Source of the DNA: Cyanophora paradoxa | Taxonomy: Eukaryota > Glaucocystophyceae > Cyanophorales > Cyanophoraceae | Length of the DNA stretch: 64,000 nt | Assembly (NCBI GenBank): GCA_004431415.1 | Contig: QPMI01000709.1 | Location: 1-64,000 of the forward strand | Direction: 5' to 3' | In this document: positions 34,909 through 46,311 of the stretch, piece after piece | Layout: each line of letters begins with the position of its first letter | Numbering within the stretch: the stretch's first letter is position 1 | Made by a program: the position numbers and the translations under genes | The notes under the pieces: generated by a model | Told to the model about the DNA's origin: nothing | Database searches by the model: none | Seen by the model: the letters and a program-made list of their open reading frames with translations, nothing else

Positions 34909-37279
34909 CTAGACGCGGGGGGCGTCGAGGAGGGAGGCGGAGATCTCGTCGAACTTGTTGATGTGGCGCACGAAGTAGTCCACGAACGAGCGCTGCTTCT
35001 TCACGTCCGCCACGTGCACCTGCGCCCCGCCCGCCCAGTCGGCCCCGGCGGGGACGAGCCGCCTGCGAGGGCGAGGGGGCGGCGGCGGCGGTGCACCATG
35101 TCGACGTCGATGAAGAAGTCGACGTCCGAGGCGGAGGACCAGGCGCCCTGCAGCGCGGCCCCGCCCTTCCACACGAGCTGCCGCGTCTTGTGCTTCAGGC
35201 ACATCATCTGGGTGCGGAAGTCCGACTCGGACTGGCCGAGGAAGTCGACGAGCTTGGGGACGGGGATGGTGGTGTAGAGGCGCAGGTAGGAGCGGATGGT
35301 CGGGAGCATCGACTGCTGGCGGACCTCCGCGAGGAACATTCGGAGCTGCAGGACGTAGGCGTCCCCCTTCGACGAGCCGGCCGGCTCCTCGTAGTTAGGC
35401 CCCACCGGCGAGATGAACTTGGGGCAGCAGAAGGCGAAGAGCTCCCTGAACGCGTCCTCCTCCCCCCGCTGCAGCCGCTGCAGCTTCTCCGCGTACTTCT
35501 CCCGCACCACCTGCGCCCCCCGCCCGCCGGTCAGCACGGGAGGCCCCGGGCTGCAGCGGGCGGCTCGCCTGCTGGATGTTCTCGTCGATGCGCTGCGGGG
35601 CGAGCGCCAGCGCCAGGGCGACCATGCCGTACATCTGCGCCGCCCCGCCGTCAGCGCGGGCGCGGCGCGGCGGGGCGCGTTGCGGCGGGGCGCGCCTGGT
35701 CGGTCTTCTTCATGATCTGCTCCGACTGGTAGCCCGACTTGGCGTGCGCGGCCTTGGCGCGCGTGATGTACAGAAGCACGTGCTGCCGCCCGGCGTCGGG
35801 CGGCGGCGCGGGGCGGGCCGCGGGGCCGGGCCGCCCGGCACCTGGATGGACTTGATGCAGTCGACGTAGCGGCGCATCATGAGGTACGCGAACCCGACGT
35901 AGTAGTACGTCGTCACCTGCCGGCGGCGTCAGGCGGCCTCGCCGGGAGGGGAGGGGGGCAGAGGGGCGGGGCGGGCGGGCCTGGCAGGCGGTGACCGAGG
36001 TGAAGAGGGTGGCGTTCTTGTTGGAGAGGTCCAGCGAGGCGACGGACTTGAGGGCGAGGTGGTAGTCGCCCAGAAGGCAGTGCACGCGCAGCTGCCCGAT
36101 CTGCAGCGCCCCCGCCGTTCGTCGGCCCGGAGCGGCGGAGCGAGCGGAGCGGGCGGAGCGGACCATGGCGAAGTAGCCGAGCAGGCGGTAGATGTGGCCC
36201 GAGCCCTCCTCCGAGAGGTCACTGCGTCCGCGACGTGAGCCGGCGCGCGGGGCCGGGGGCCGAGGAGAGCGGGCGCGGCGCGCACTCCTTGTGGAGCGTC
36301 TCGCGGATGTTCGACTTCTTCACGAGGTCGTGGAGGTTCTGCAGCACCTCGTGCACCGACCAGACCTGCCGCCGCCGTCGGGCGCGGCGCGAATAACACG
36401 GGCCGTCTTCGAACCGCACCTGCGGGTTCTGCTTGAGGAGCTCGATCTCCTCCTCGGTCTTGTGCTTGGGGTTGGCGCGGTACTGCGGCGCGGGCGTCGG
36501 CGATGGGAGCAGCCGCGGGAGAGAGGAGCGGTGCGGCGGGAGGGGACCTGGCAGAAAGACTGGAACTGGTAGATGTACTCGTCGATCATGTCCCAGATCC
36601 ACTGGGCCGGGAGGTCGAACTCAAGCCCGTTGGAGTCTGCGGCGAGGCGACGGCGGTCAATGTTCAACCCACCGCGCATGCCGCGGCGCGCGGACGTACT
36701 CAGGAAGAACTGCATGAGCTGGCAGTAGTTCTCCCAAGACTCGAAGCGGTGCTGAATGGTCGGCGTGAGGCGCGCGTAGATGTGGCGGAAGTACAGCTCG
36801 CGGTAGAGCATAAGGAAGATGGGGTCTGCCGGGCGCGAGCGCGGGCCGTCAGAAAGGAAGAGGATGTCCTCCGCGACGCGTCGCACCGTTGTCGCAAAGG
36901 AAGCCGACGGATTCCGCTGCGAGCGGGGCGGCCGTGAGCGTCGGGCTGGCGATCTCGCAAACGAGCGGCGCGGCGCCCGCAGGGTGCTATCAGCGCACCC
37001 GGAGGCCACACGATGTTCTTGTAATAGCGCTCCGAGAGGCGCTCGAAGCTGCCAGTCGTTAGCTCCAGGATCTCAGCGGTGTTGCGGTCCATAAACTTCC
37101 GGTGGAAGAACGAGATGAAATCCTTGACGACTGCGCACGAATGCCGCGTCGGCCGGCGTCTTGGCGTGCGCGGATCGCCGGGACTCACGCTCGGGGATGT
37201 GGTAGCTGCGGCCACCGCCCGACGGCATATCGTCGTACGGGCGGCGATCGATATCATCGTCGAGGTCGTCGTAGTCCAT
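34909..37279 (-). CDS. eIF3l: Translation initiation factor eIF3 subunit L
   Basis: ATG 37279 (MDYDDLDDDIDRRPYDD, an acidic start as in other eIF3l) to TAG 34909. Exons in order give [219 protein letters not shown] and a PCI-type end VDFFIDVDMVH...VDYFVRHINKFDEIS. This matches eIF3l along its whole length. It is a PCI-domain subunit of the cytoplasmic eIF3 complex. Intron 35917-35980 is a clear GC-AG intron (CAG|GCCCGC...GGCAG) with no GT in it. Confidence 0.93.
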
Positions 37280-37450
37280 GGCTGCTTCCCTTGTGTCGGC
37301 CCGAACTTCGCCGACTTGAAAACGATCTACCCCGACCAGATCAAGTTCTGAACAAAACAGTTCGCTCAACGCTGTCCAAGCAGGTTATTCCTTCTTGAGC
37401 AAAGCAACAGACTCCGCAGCCGACCACCCGCTCCGTACCGCCACGCGAAG

Positions 37451-38335
37451 ATGAACGCCGCAGCCTTCTCGTTCCAGCCGACCGTGCCCTCGAGCTCCGT
37501 ACGCGTATCAGTGCCGCAGCGGAGCTACAGTGCCGTCTCCGTCTGCTCCGTACGCGCCCCCGCCCGACCACGCGCAGCTGGAATCTAGATCTAGAGCGCG
37601 GCGCGCGCCCCGGGCTTTCACGCTCTTGCTAACGGCGCATTCCAATCACGCAGGCTGAACCCGAGGCCGGCTCATCGAAAACGCGCCGCGCGGGGGCGGC
37701 TGCGTCGGTTGTTTTGGCGGCTATCCTCTCGGGCGCCTTGTCCGCACAGGCTGGTGCGTTGCCTCGAACTCCCCGGGCGTAGCTGCGATCGAGTTGTCGC
37801 ACGCTGCTTTCGATGAGGGTCTTCGCCGCCCGGCGAACCAGTCGCATATTATTGCGGCGCTCGCGCCCCCGCGGCCCCGCAGTACTACTGGGCCTGGAAC
37901 GCCTGCTCACGCGCGCGCATTCGCAGGCGACCTCGCCACGGGCGAGAAGATCTTCGAGACGAACTGCGCGGGGTGCCACGCGGGCGGCGGGCAGGTGCTC
38001 CCTGTCTTCCCCCCGCTGCCGCGTCGTCCGCGTTCCGAGCCAAGGCGCCGGCGCGGCCTGCAGGTGATCCCGTTCGCCAAGTTCCAGGGCAAGGACCTCT
38101 CGCAGAAGGCCCTCAAGAAGTTCGGCTATGACTCTGTGGAGGCGATCAAGGGCCTGCTGGTTTCGGGCCAGGTGCCCATGCCCCATCCCTCGACTGCCTA
38201 GCCGAGCCTCAACTCCACCCGCACGCGCAGGCCCCCATGCCGAGCTACGTAGAAGGGCCCCAGAAGCTCGACGACGCCCAGATGGAGGCCGTCTCTGAAT
38301 ACGTCCTCGAGCGCGCCCAGGCCAACTGGAAGTAG
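37451..38335 (+). CDS. petJ: Cytochrome c6, plastid precursor
   Basis: A five-exon gene. Exon 1 (from ATG 37451, to about 37549) encodes a transit peptide MNAAAFSFQPTVPSSSVRV. Exon 2 (37654-37753) encodes a lumen-targeting signal KTRRAGAAASVVLAAILSGALSAQA. Exon 3 (37927-37994) starts the mature protein GDLATGEKIFETNCAGCHAGG with the CxxCH haem site. Exon 4 (38064-38171) has VIPFAKFQGKDLSQKALKKFGYDSVEAI. Exon 5 (38231-38335) has the axial-Met segment PMPSYVEGPQKLDDAQMEAVSEYVLERAQANW and the TAG. Phases agree across introns 37754-37926, 37995-38063 and 38172-38230, all GT-AG. The protein carries electrons from the b6f complex to photosystem I in the lumen. The bipartite leader has an early Phe and no ER signal. 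Confidence 0.93.
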
Positions 38336-38407
38336 TCTCGATCCCCGAGACGTCAGCTAGCTGCTCTGGTGCTCTAATTAAAGCGACGTGGCCGTGGGGC
38401 CGGCCGG

Positions 38408-41400
38408 TCAGTCGGCGGCGGGCTTGAGGCAGGGGGAGACGTCGACGTCCGGGAGGGAGGCCAGGCTGGCGCGGGCGGCCCCGGGGCTCGTGGGGCCGGC
38501 GGGTGTGGCGGGGGTGGCCGGGGGCGAGGACGCCCGCGCCTTCTTCTTCTTGCCCTTGCCGGCACTGGCGGCCGCGGCCGGCGTCTCCGCGGCGGCCGGC
38601 GCCCCGCCCGCCTTCGCCGGCGTGCCCGAGGACGACGGGGCCGCCTCGGGCCCTCCGAGCCGGCCGCAGAGCCGCCCTCCGGGGCCGGGGCGGCCGCCGG
38701 GGCGGCGGGGGCCGGCGCGGGGCTCTCGGCGGTGCCGGCGGCGGGGGCGGGCCGGGGCGACTGCGAGGGCGAGGGCGTGACGGGGCCGCCAGCGTGACGG
38801 GCGCCGGGGCTTGATGGGGAGGCCGCGGAGGGGCCCGCGGCGGCGGCGAGGTCGGAGAGGGACTGGGGCCGGGGCGCGGCGGCGCCGCCCTCGTCACGCA
38901 GGCGGAAGCAGACGAGGAGGCCCCGCAGCAGCATCTGGAATCGCTCCTCCCGCTGCTTCGCCGAGAGGCCTGCCGGCGAGGGGGGGGGGGGTGAGCCACC
39001 GGGGGTACGGCGTGGGAGGAGGCGGGCGCGGGGGCACCGCGGAAGCTGGCCTCGTCGAAGCGCGCGAGGGCGGCCTCCTCGCGCAGGCGCGCCATCTCCT
39101 TCGGGCCCGCCACCGTCTGCCGCCCCCCGCGTCGGGGACCAGGCGCGGGGCAGGACGGGGCGCGGGGGAGCAGGGCGGGACGCGGGGGGCGAGGGGCGGG
39201 GCGGGGCGGGGCGGACCTTGAGGGCCTCGAGCTCGTCGGCGGCGCGCCTGAGCTCGCGCGCGAGCCGCTCGTTCTCCTGCCGCAGCCGCCCGCTCTCCTC
39301 CGCCAGCCCCGCGTGGCACCCGCCCGCCTGCGCCTCGGGCACGGGGAGCTTCGCCAGGGCCTGCGCCACCTCCGCCGGAGCCCCGCCACCGCCTCCGAGG
39401 CCGCGCGCACGCTGCGGGGGCGTCAGGGGCGCCCTGGAGGGGGCGGGACGGGGCGGGCGGCGCGCCGGTCGGAGAGGCCCTGGGGCCACTGCGCGGCATC
39501 CTTCCGCAGCTGCTCCACCGCCGCCGCGAGCGTCTCGAGGGCCTTGGCGCCCTCCGCCGGCCCGCACCGGCCCGCTGCTGCTGCCCGCGCTCCGCACTTG
39601 CTCCGCAGCCTTGAGCGCCGCCTCGGCCGCCTGCTGCCCCGCCGCCGCCGCCGCCTGCCCGCCCTCTCCGCCTTGGCCCCGGCCTCCGCCGCCGCCTCCG
39701 CGGCGCCTGGCCGGCCGTCTCCGCCTTGCCGCCGGCTGCCTCTGCCTTCAGGCCGGCCGCCGCCGCCTGCTCGGCCGCCTCCTTCGCCCGAGCCGCCGCC
39801 TCCTTCGCCGCCGCCTCCGCCGCCTGAGCCGCCGCCTTCACCTCCGTCCGGATCCCTGCGGGAGGGCGGGCGCTCGTTAAGCGGCGGGCGCGGTGCGGGC
39901 GGGGCGGGGAGCGCGCCATCGAGGCCGGCGAGCGCCGCGGCGAGGGCCTCCTTGAGGGCCGCCTCGCCGGCCGCGTCGGCGCGCTCGGCCGGGGCCGCCG
40001 CCGCCTTCGCCGCCGCCTCCTCCGCCGCCTTCTCGGCGGCCACGGCTGCGGAGAGGCCTGCCGCCTCGGACTTCAGGCCGGCCGCCTCCGCCTTGTGGGC
40101 CGCCGCCTCTGCCTTGGTGGCGGCGGCCTCGGCCTTCTGGCCGGCCGCGACGGCCTCCGCCCGCGCGCCGCCGCCTCCGCCGCCTTGCCGCACGCCGCAT
40201 CCGCGTTCCTGGCCGCCGCGTCCGCGTTCTTGGCCGCCGCCTCCACGCCCGCCCTCGTGTCTGCCCCCCGTCGGCGTCAGGCCGGAGCGGAGCCGCAGGC
40301 GGGGCGCGGGGCGCCGGCACCTTCGACGTGCTGCAGGATGGTCTTGAGGGCCTCCCACACGGCCTCGTCCCGCTGCTCGCTCAGCGTCTTCTGCAGGCTC
40401 GAGGCCCGCTCCGCGGCCTGCTGGCCCGCCGCCTCCGCCCTCGCCCCGGCCGCGGCCGCCTCCCCCGCCTGCACGCCGGCGTTCGCCGCGCTCTGCGCCG
40501 CCGCGCCCGCCATGTCCGCCGCCGTCGCCGCGCTCCGGACGGCCGCCTCGACGCCGTCTTTGACGGCTGTCTCGGGGTCGGCGAGGAGCGAGCGCGGGGT
40601 CGGAGGGGCGGAGCGCGCACCGGCGAGGACCTGCGAGATGCTCGAGAGCGCCTCCTGGACGCCCGCATCCGGCGCGCGCTCCTGCGCGGCGCGCCGCTCG
40701 GCCGCAAACCGCTCCTCTGCTGCGCGCAGCTCGGCTGCGAAGCGCTCTTCCGCCGCGCGCCGCTCCGCTGCGGAGCGTTCCTCCGCCGCGCGCCGCTCCG
40801 CTGCGGAGCGTTCCTCCGCCGCGCGCCGCTCCGCTGCAAAGCGTTCTTCCGCCGCAGTGCGCTCAGTGGCGGCGCGCTGCTCGGCGGCGCGTCTCTCGCC
40901 GATGGCCTCCTGCGCCTCGGCCCGCGCACGACGGGCCTCATCGGCGGCCGCGGCGGCCTCGGCCCGCGCAACGTTAGCCGCGGCCCGCGCATCGGCAGCC
41001 TCCGATTTGGCTGTGGCGAGAGCAACGGAGAGCCGCGCGATCTCATTTCCGCGGTCATCCGCCAGCTGCTGTGCACGCTGCAGGTCCGCCCTCGTCTGCT
41101 GCGCCGCCGTCGCCAACGTTTCCTGCATCGCGGTCGTCGCATCAGCTATCATCAAATCGAAGGTGGGGGGCGATTCGAGCTGACCGACAGCTGCTTCACA
41201 ACCGAACGCAGTGCATCGACCTCCTTCTGCCGCTCTTCCCGGTCCTTCTCAGCGCGCTCCGCCTGCTCCTTGAGCAACTGCTCCCCACGCTTCTCCTGGG
41301 ACTCGAGCAATTTCTGCGCGCCGCTCAGCATAAGGCGGCGGTGCGAGCGTTCGCCACGGCGACGGCGCTCTCGATGGGGGTTTGACCGACGCACCTCGAC

Positions 41401-42398
41401 ACGCTGCGCTGCCCGATCGACGTCGGCTCTTACTGCAACGTCCTTGGAGCGAGCGAATAAGCCGGGCGTCGACGGGAAGGGCACGGGCGAGCTGGGCGTA
41501 GCGCTCGCAGCCGCTGCCGTGGGACGCGAGGGCGTGCTCCAGGGGTGTGCATCGCCAATTGACGCCAGCGGCGGCGCATCGAACTGCGAATGATGGTGGT
41601 TCGCCGACGGGGGGTCCGGCATATTGAGAGCGGTTCCGAGTCCCGACGCCCGCGTGGCGCGTTTGTCGACTGCGCTGCTGGAGAGATAGCTCCTGAATGG
41701 CTCATTCGAGGACTGCGAATGACTCGCCGAAGTTCGCGTGGTGGGCTCCCAGCCAGAAAAACGCGCTGGGGGCAGGTCCGTGATAATCGGGGCCCCGGTC
41801 GGGTAGGACGTCTCTCTCGGGGCCCCGATCGCAAAGTGCCGGTCCTCCTTCACCGGTTGCCGCTGAGACCCCTGCATACTCGGGAGCACGGCTCCTGGAG
41901 TGTACTGCAAGCACGCTAAGTCGACTTTCACGTCGCGTTGGCTGTCTCTCACCTCGGCCAACTGAGCCTGAGCGGCCTCTTCGTCGTCAAGTATAGCGTT
42001 CTCGTACTGTGAAATATGCGAGCGTGAGAGCGCGCGCCAGAGAGCGCGCCAGATCGTGCATTCACCTCGTTTTCTTGGTGGCGGACTGCGTCTTCGTGAG
42101 CGCCGTGTTCGCGATATGCAGCCGCTATAGAGTCGAGCGGTGGCGGATCGGACTGCGAATGATGGTGGTTCGCCGACGGAGGGTCCGGCATCTTGCGAGC
42201 GGTTCCGAGTCCCGACGCCCGCGCGGCGCGTGTGCCGACTCCGCAGCTGGAGAGATAGCTTGTAAATGGCCCGCTGCGAGAACCGCAACACGCGGACAGC
42301 CCGGCCGGTGGGTGTTGGGTGTCAATGGGTGACTCAGGTAGGGTACCGGTGCAAGCAACCGCCAGGAGCGATCGGAAGAGCCAAGCATTGACAGCCAT
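38408..42398 (-). CDS. Long Ala/Glu/Arg-rich coiled-coil protein
   Basis: A probable single multi-exon gene. The N-terminal exons (42398-41570) contain two related segments (PFTSYLSS...RASGLGTARKMPDPPSANHHHSQ and PFRSYLSS...RASGLGTALNMPDPPSANHHHSQ). They lead into LLESQEKRGEQLLKEQAERAEKDREERQKEVDALRSVVKQLS. A 64-base GT-AG intron at about 41127-41190 joins ETLATAAQQTRADLQRAQQLADDRGNEIARL, then very regular AERRAAEERSAAERR heptad-like repeats (about 40690-40860). Further exons give EAAATKAEAAAHKAEAAGLKSEAAG and KEAAARAKEAAEQAAAAG helices, LRQENERLARELRRAADELEALK, and ARLREEAALARFDEASFRG. The Pro/Ser/Ala-rich tail includes GKGKKKKARASSPPATPATPAG and ends DVDVSPCLKPAAD. It is a cytoskeletal or scaffold-like protein; no specific family recognised. 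It shares a TATA-containing divergent promoter with the next gene. Confidence 0.6.
41583..41690. repeat. Direct repeat in coiled-coil gene (copy 1)
   Basis: ACTGCGAATGATGGTGGTTC... is repeated 569 bases away at 42152-42259, at roughly 85-90% identity by eye. Both copies are coding on the minus strand (MPDPPSANHHHSQ), suggesting an exon duplication within the gene. Confidence 0.8.
42152..42259. repeat. Direct repeat in coiled-coil gene (copy 2)
   Basis: Partner of 41583-41690, same orientation, in the 5'-most coding exon. Confidence 0.8.
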
Positions 42399-42402
42399 CC
42401 CA

Positions 42403-42420
42403 GCGTATTTATATATCCTG
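42403..42420. promoter_or_regulatory. TATA-like sequence between divergent genes
   Basis: GCGTATTTATATATCCTG lies between the minus-strand coiled-coil gene (start 42398) and the plus-strand gene (start 42481), an 82-base gap. It is a likely core promoter for the plus-strand gene. Confidence 0.4.
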
Positions 42421-42480
42421 AGCTTTAGAGACGCATCGAGGCGGTCCCAGCACTCGGGCGTGCACGTGAGAGCGGCGGCG

Positions 42481-44105
42481 ATGGAGCCCCACGCGGACGA
42501 GCAGCACGTCTACGATGGCACGCGGACGAGCAGCGCGTCTACGAGGGGCGCGGAGATCAGGCTTGCATCGTTCTCGCTGCGCCTGGACCGGCCGCTCTCA
42601 AGCGTACGTGCAGAGTTGCGCGCCACCAGCGGCGCTTAGCTAACGCTGGTGCGGTCTCGGCTGCAGGGCGCACTCGTCGAAGGCGGCGGTGGCGGTGAGA
42701 CGGACGTGGAACTGACCCTGACCCGCGAGGCGGCGAAGGAGACAGAAACTCGCATCGCCATGCGCGTTGGCGGCCAGATCGTGCGCCCTGTGCATGCAGC
42801 CGCCTGTGCAGGAGTTCACCTCGCAGCAGGTCGGCTACCTGCCAGCGTTGGTTGTCGACCTGTTCCACATCGTCGAGTTCGAACTTCTTCGTCTGCGGGC
42901 AAGCGTGTCCCCGCTCTCCACGGGCCCCCTGCCGACGATCGATGTCGCCCGTGCGCGCTGATTGCGTGCGCCGCTCGTCTTTCGCCCACGCGGCGCGCAG
43001 TCTGGGGCCCCGAGGAGCACGGCGAGCTCGCCGCCGCCGCCGTGAGCTCCTTGACCAGCGCCCGCCTGCACGCCGAGACGCTGGAAAGGTCGGCGCTCCT
43101 CCTCCGCCTCCCCTTTGAAACCGCATCAGAGCGCGCGCGCAGGGCCGCCAAGTACCGCGCCCTGCGGGCCTCGAACCCCGAGCAGCCGCTGGTCGTCTGG
43201 AGCTTCCGCGCGGGGCGCTTCCGGCCGCTCCTCGAGCGATCCCCGCCCCCCGGCGCGGCGCTCGTCCTCCAGGCCGGCTCCGTCGATGCCCCGTCCTGGG
43301 ACGGCAAGGGATCCAGCACGGTCCGGCCCCCCGCCTCTGCCCCGGCACCTCGGACTGCTTCTGAGGCCTGCGGGCTGCAGGTGGGGGAGCTGGGGGCCCC
43401 GCTCGGCGACGCGATCCAGTGGCTGCAGCGCCTGCGGGTCGCCTCCTTCACCGCCGCCGTGCCTTTCTCCCCCGAGCCAGAGGGCGATTTCGAGTTGACG
43501 GGTCCGTCCCCGCCTTCGCCCCCTGCACGCCGCCTGACGCCCCCGCCAGTGCGCGCGAGCCACTGGAGCGCGGCGGCGGCGCGGCGGGTGCTGGAGCGGG
43601 CGGCGGCGGCGACGAGCCTGCCGCCCGTGGCGGCGCCGCGGAACGCGCCGGACCGGTGGCGGCGCTGGAGCGGATCGGGCCGGCGCTGCCGGGGATGAGC
43701 TTCGGCGAGCTGCAGCGGCTCCGGGCCCGCCTCGAGGCCGCCCTCGCCCTCGTCTTCGACGCCCTCGGCGACCGCGAGGAGCGCGGCGAGGCCGGGCCCG
43801 GGCCCGGGCCCGCCCCGCCCCAGGCGCCAGCCGCGGTCGCGGATCCGGCGCCGGCGCCGGCGCCGGCTGCGGAGAGCGGGTCCTCTTCCCTTCCCACGCG
43901 GACGGCAACGGCCTCCACCGAGGTTGCACCCGCGCCCGCTCTGGGCACGGAGCACTTCCCGCCGAAGCCCGCGTCCGCGGCCGGCGCGGCGAGGCCGGGG
44001 ACCTCGGGGACGGATGCAGACCGGCCGACGACGGCCGTCACGAGCATCTCCGAGGCGAGCGAGCCGCTCATGATCGGGAGGATGGGGCACGTCGCCATAG
44101 GGTAG
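42481..44105 (+). CDS. Unknown protein, multi-exon
   Basis: ATG 42481 (MEPHADEQHVYDGTRTSS...). Exon 1 ends RLDRPLSS with a GT-AG intron to GALVEGGGGGETDVELTLTREAAKETETRIAMRVGGQI. A 31-base intron (42781-42811) then leads to EFTSQQVGYLPALVVDLFHIVEFELLRLR. The next exon, near 43000, gives WGPEEHGELAAAAVSSLTSARLHAETLERSALLLRLPFETASE and a long continuous segment (PEQPLVVWSFRAGRFRPLLERSPPPGAALVLQAG...AIQWLQRLRVASFTAAVPF). After a Pro-rich linker come IGPALPGMSFGELQRLRARLEAALALVFDALGDREERGE and a Ser/Thr/Ala-rich tail ending GRMGHVAIG. I do not recognise a family. Without the 31-base intron another frame stays open, so this part needs transcript support. Soluble; no membrane segment. Confidence 0.5.
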
Positions 44106-44427
44106 CCGCCGAGCCTGGTATACGTAGCGCTGTCAGTTTTCCCGGATCATGACTCAGTGAGCTAGCGCTGAATTCGAAGCTTCAGAAGGGCCGGTGCTCC
44201 GGAAAGCATCTAAGCATCTAGCTGGGCTAGCTGCGGCAGCTCGCAGCTGCAGATCGATCGCGCGCAGCTCCTCTGAAACCGCTTCGCCGAACACCGAAAT
44301 TCGTGTATCCGTCTCGCGGGAGAGCGCTTGCTCGTGCGCGCTACCGGGCTGCCCGTACGAGTTTCTGGGCCAAACGTGCAGCTTTTGCGTCACTGCGGCC
44401 GCGTCCAGCGAGGGCTAGCCTGCGATC
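44106..44427. other. Intergenic, no gene recognised
   Basis: Between two plus-strand genes. GATCATGACTCAGTGAGCTAG at about 44146-44166 repeats a motif from about 31027-31062. Nothing else is supported. Confidence 0.45.
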
Positions 44428-45961
44428 ATGGGTCGTAAGGACCAGAAGAGCGGAAAGGCGAAGTGGCGCAAGAAGATCGACATCTCGGATGTCGAGCAAG
44501 CGCTCGTGGACCGCCGCAACGAGCAGATCTCGCACGGAGCCCCGATCCGCGATCTCGAGGACTCGTCCCTCTTCGTCGTTGACAAGAGTGCGAGCGGCGC
44601 GCGCGCACCTGCGGCAGCGTTGGTTCTAAGCGCCCGCAGGCAAGGCCAAGCCTGCCCCGCCGAAGCCCAAGCGGAAGAAGGAGGAGATCCGGGCCCAGGC
44701 GCGACGGAGTGAGGCTGGGCTCGTGCACAACCCGCGCGTGAAGCCCATGGTGATGTCGTACCGCAAGGAGGGTGCCAAGGGCGTGCCTTCGGCTGCCGAG
44801 ATGAAGAAGGTCAAGCGCATGGCTAACGCCCGTACCGGGGTGCGCCCGCCCGCTGCCGCCGCGCTCCCGCCCGGGACCGACCCCGCGCGTGCAGGCTGGT
44901 GCGAGCGCTGGCAAGGGCGCGGCCGAGACAGAAGGGGACGGGATCTACGATCTGTGGGACGCGCCGGGTCCGCCCCCGCCCCCGGGCCTCCGCAGCGCCG
45001 CGCTGACCAGCGCCGCAGCGCCGCCGCCGAAGGTGCCGGCGGGGGTGGCGGTGGACTTCGTGGAGTCGGCGCTGAAGAAGCCGGTGAAGGCTCCGCGGAC
45101 GCTGCGGGTGCCGACAAAGGCGCAGGCGGCCGGCGTCCGCGCCGTGGCCGCCGTGGAGCCGGGCGAGTCGTACAACCCGGCCTTCGACGCGCACCAGGAC
45201 CTGCTGGGCGTGGCGCTGGCGCGCGAGGTCAAGCGCGAGGACGTGCGCGCGCAGCTGCGCGACGAGCTCTGCGTCGACAAGAAGCTGCTCCCCAGCGAGT
45301 CCGTCGGCCTCCGCGTCGACACCGGCGACACCGACGAGGACGAGGACGAGGAGGCGGCGGGGCAGGGGGCGGAGGAGGCCGGCTCGGGCTCGGAGGCGGG
45401 GAAGGCGGTGGAGGCGCGCAAGAAGACCAAAGCGGAGCGGAACAAGGACGCGCGCAAGCGGGCCGAGGCCGAGGCCGCCCGCCTCGCCGCCGAGGAGCGC
45501 CGCAAGGTCAAGGACCTCAACCGCCTCGCCGAGATCCAGAAGGAGGTCGAGACGAAGGCGGCGGCGGCGGCGCCCAAGGGCGAGCGGCAGGGCGCGCGCC
45601 CCCCGCGGCTCGGCAAGCGGCTGTACGAGGAGCCGGCCCCCGACTTCCTGCTCGAGGAGGAGCTCCCGGGCACCCTCCGCGAGCTCAAGGCGCGCCCGGG
45701 GACCGCCCGCCCGCCCCCGCGGGCCCGCGCCCGCGCCGGGCGCCCTGGAACTTGTCCCTGACGGCCGGCCTCGCAGCCGGCGGGCAACCTGGTGCGGGAC
45801 CGCTTCAAGAGCCTGCAGCAGCGGCAGATCCTCGAGCCCCGCATGCCCCAGAAGTGCGCCCCCCCGCCCATGTAGCCCGGTCCGGGTCGCGGCCGACGCG
45901 GGGCGCGCGCAGGAAGCGGCGGCGGTACCAGGTCAAGATCCTCACCAAGGAGCGCACCTAG
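44428..45961 (+). CDS. NOP53: Ribosome biogenesis protein NOP53
   Basis: ATG 44428. The start MGRKDQKSGKAKWRKKIDISDVEQALVDRR and LFVVDK match the N-terminal NOP53 block (WRKK.D...VE..L...R, LF.VD). Then come basic segments (PKPKRKKEE), VHNPRVKPMVMSYRKEG and IYDLWD. Next is ESYNPAFDAHQDLLGVALAREVKRE, the conserved 'YNPs...HQ.LL..A...E' motif, then an acidic patch, a Lys/Glu/Arg-rich helix and LLEEELPGTLRELK. After the GC-AG intron 45690-45776, PAGNLVRDRFKSLQQRQILEPR matches the C-terminal 'GNLL.DRFKSLQ.R...EPR' signature. The last exon is RRRYQVKILTKERT. This nucleolar protein recruits the exosome/Mtr4 during 5.8S/60S maturation. Confidence 0.87.
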
Positions 45962-46311
45962 GCCCGTGCTGGGGGCCCCTCAGCCTGCCATCATCATGGC
46001 ATTTGGCGCTGGCCATGACCATGCATATGTATACGTTGTTGTGTTACGCCAAATCTAGAGTAGCGACCGTACGTGTGGCACCGCGTTCACCTGCTAGCGC
46101 TAGCCACCTGCAGGTCACAAGTGCACTTGGGAGGCCGCATCGATGCATATGGAGCACGCAGATCCGGACGGTGCACGTTCGATGAAAGCTCGTATATACG
46201 TATACGAATAATCTGGAGCTCGAGGGCAGAGCAGGTGTCGCAGGAATCACTTCGCAACTGGTCATGAAGTGAAAAAAAAGTCCGAGTAATGTAGAACGCG
46301 TACAGAAGAAG
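45962..46311. other. Intergenic between convergent genes
   Basis: No gene found. AT content rises around 46010-46280, with several ATAT/CATATG patches. Confidence 0.5.
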
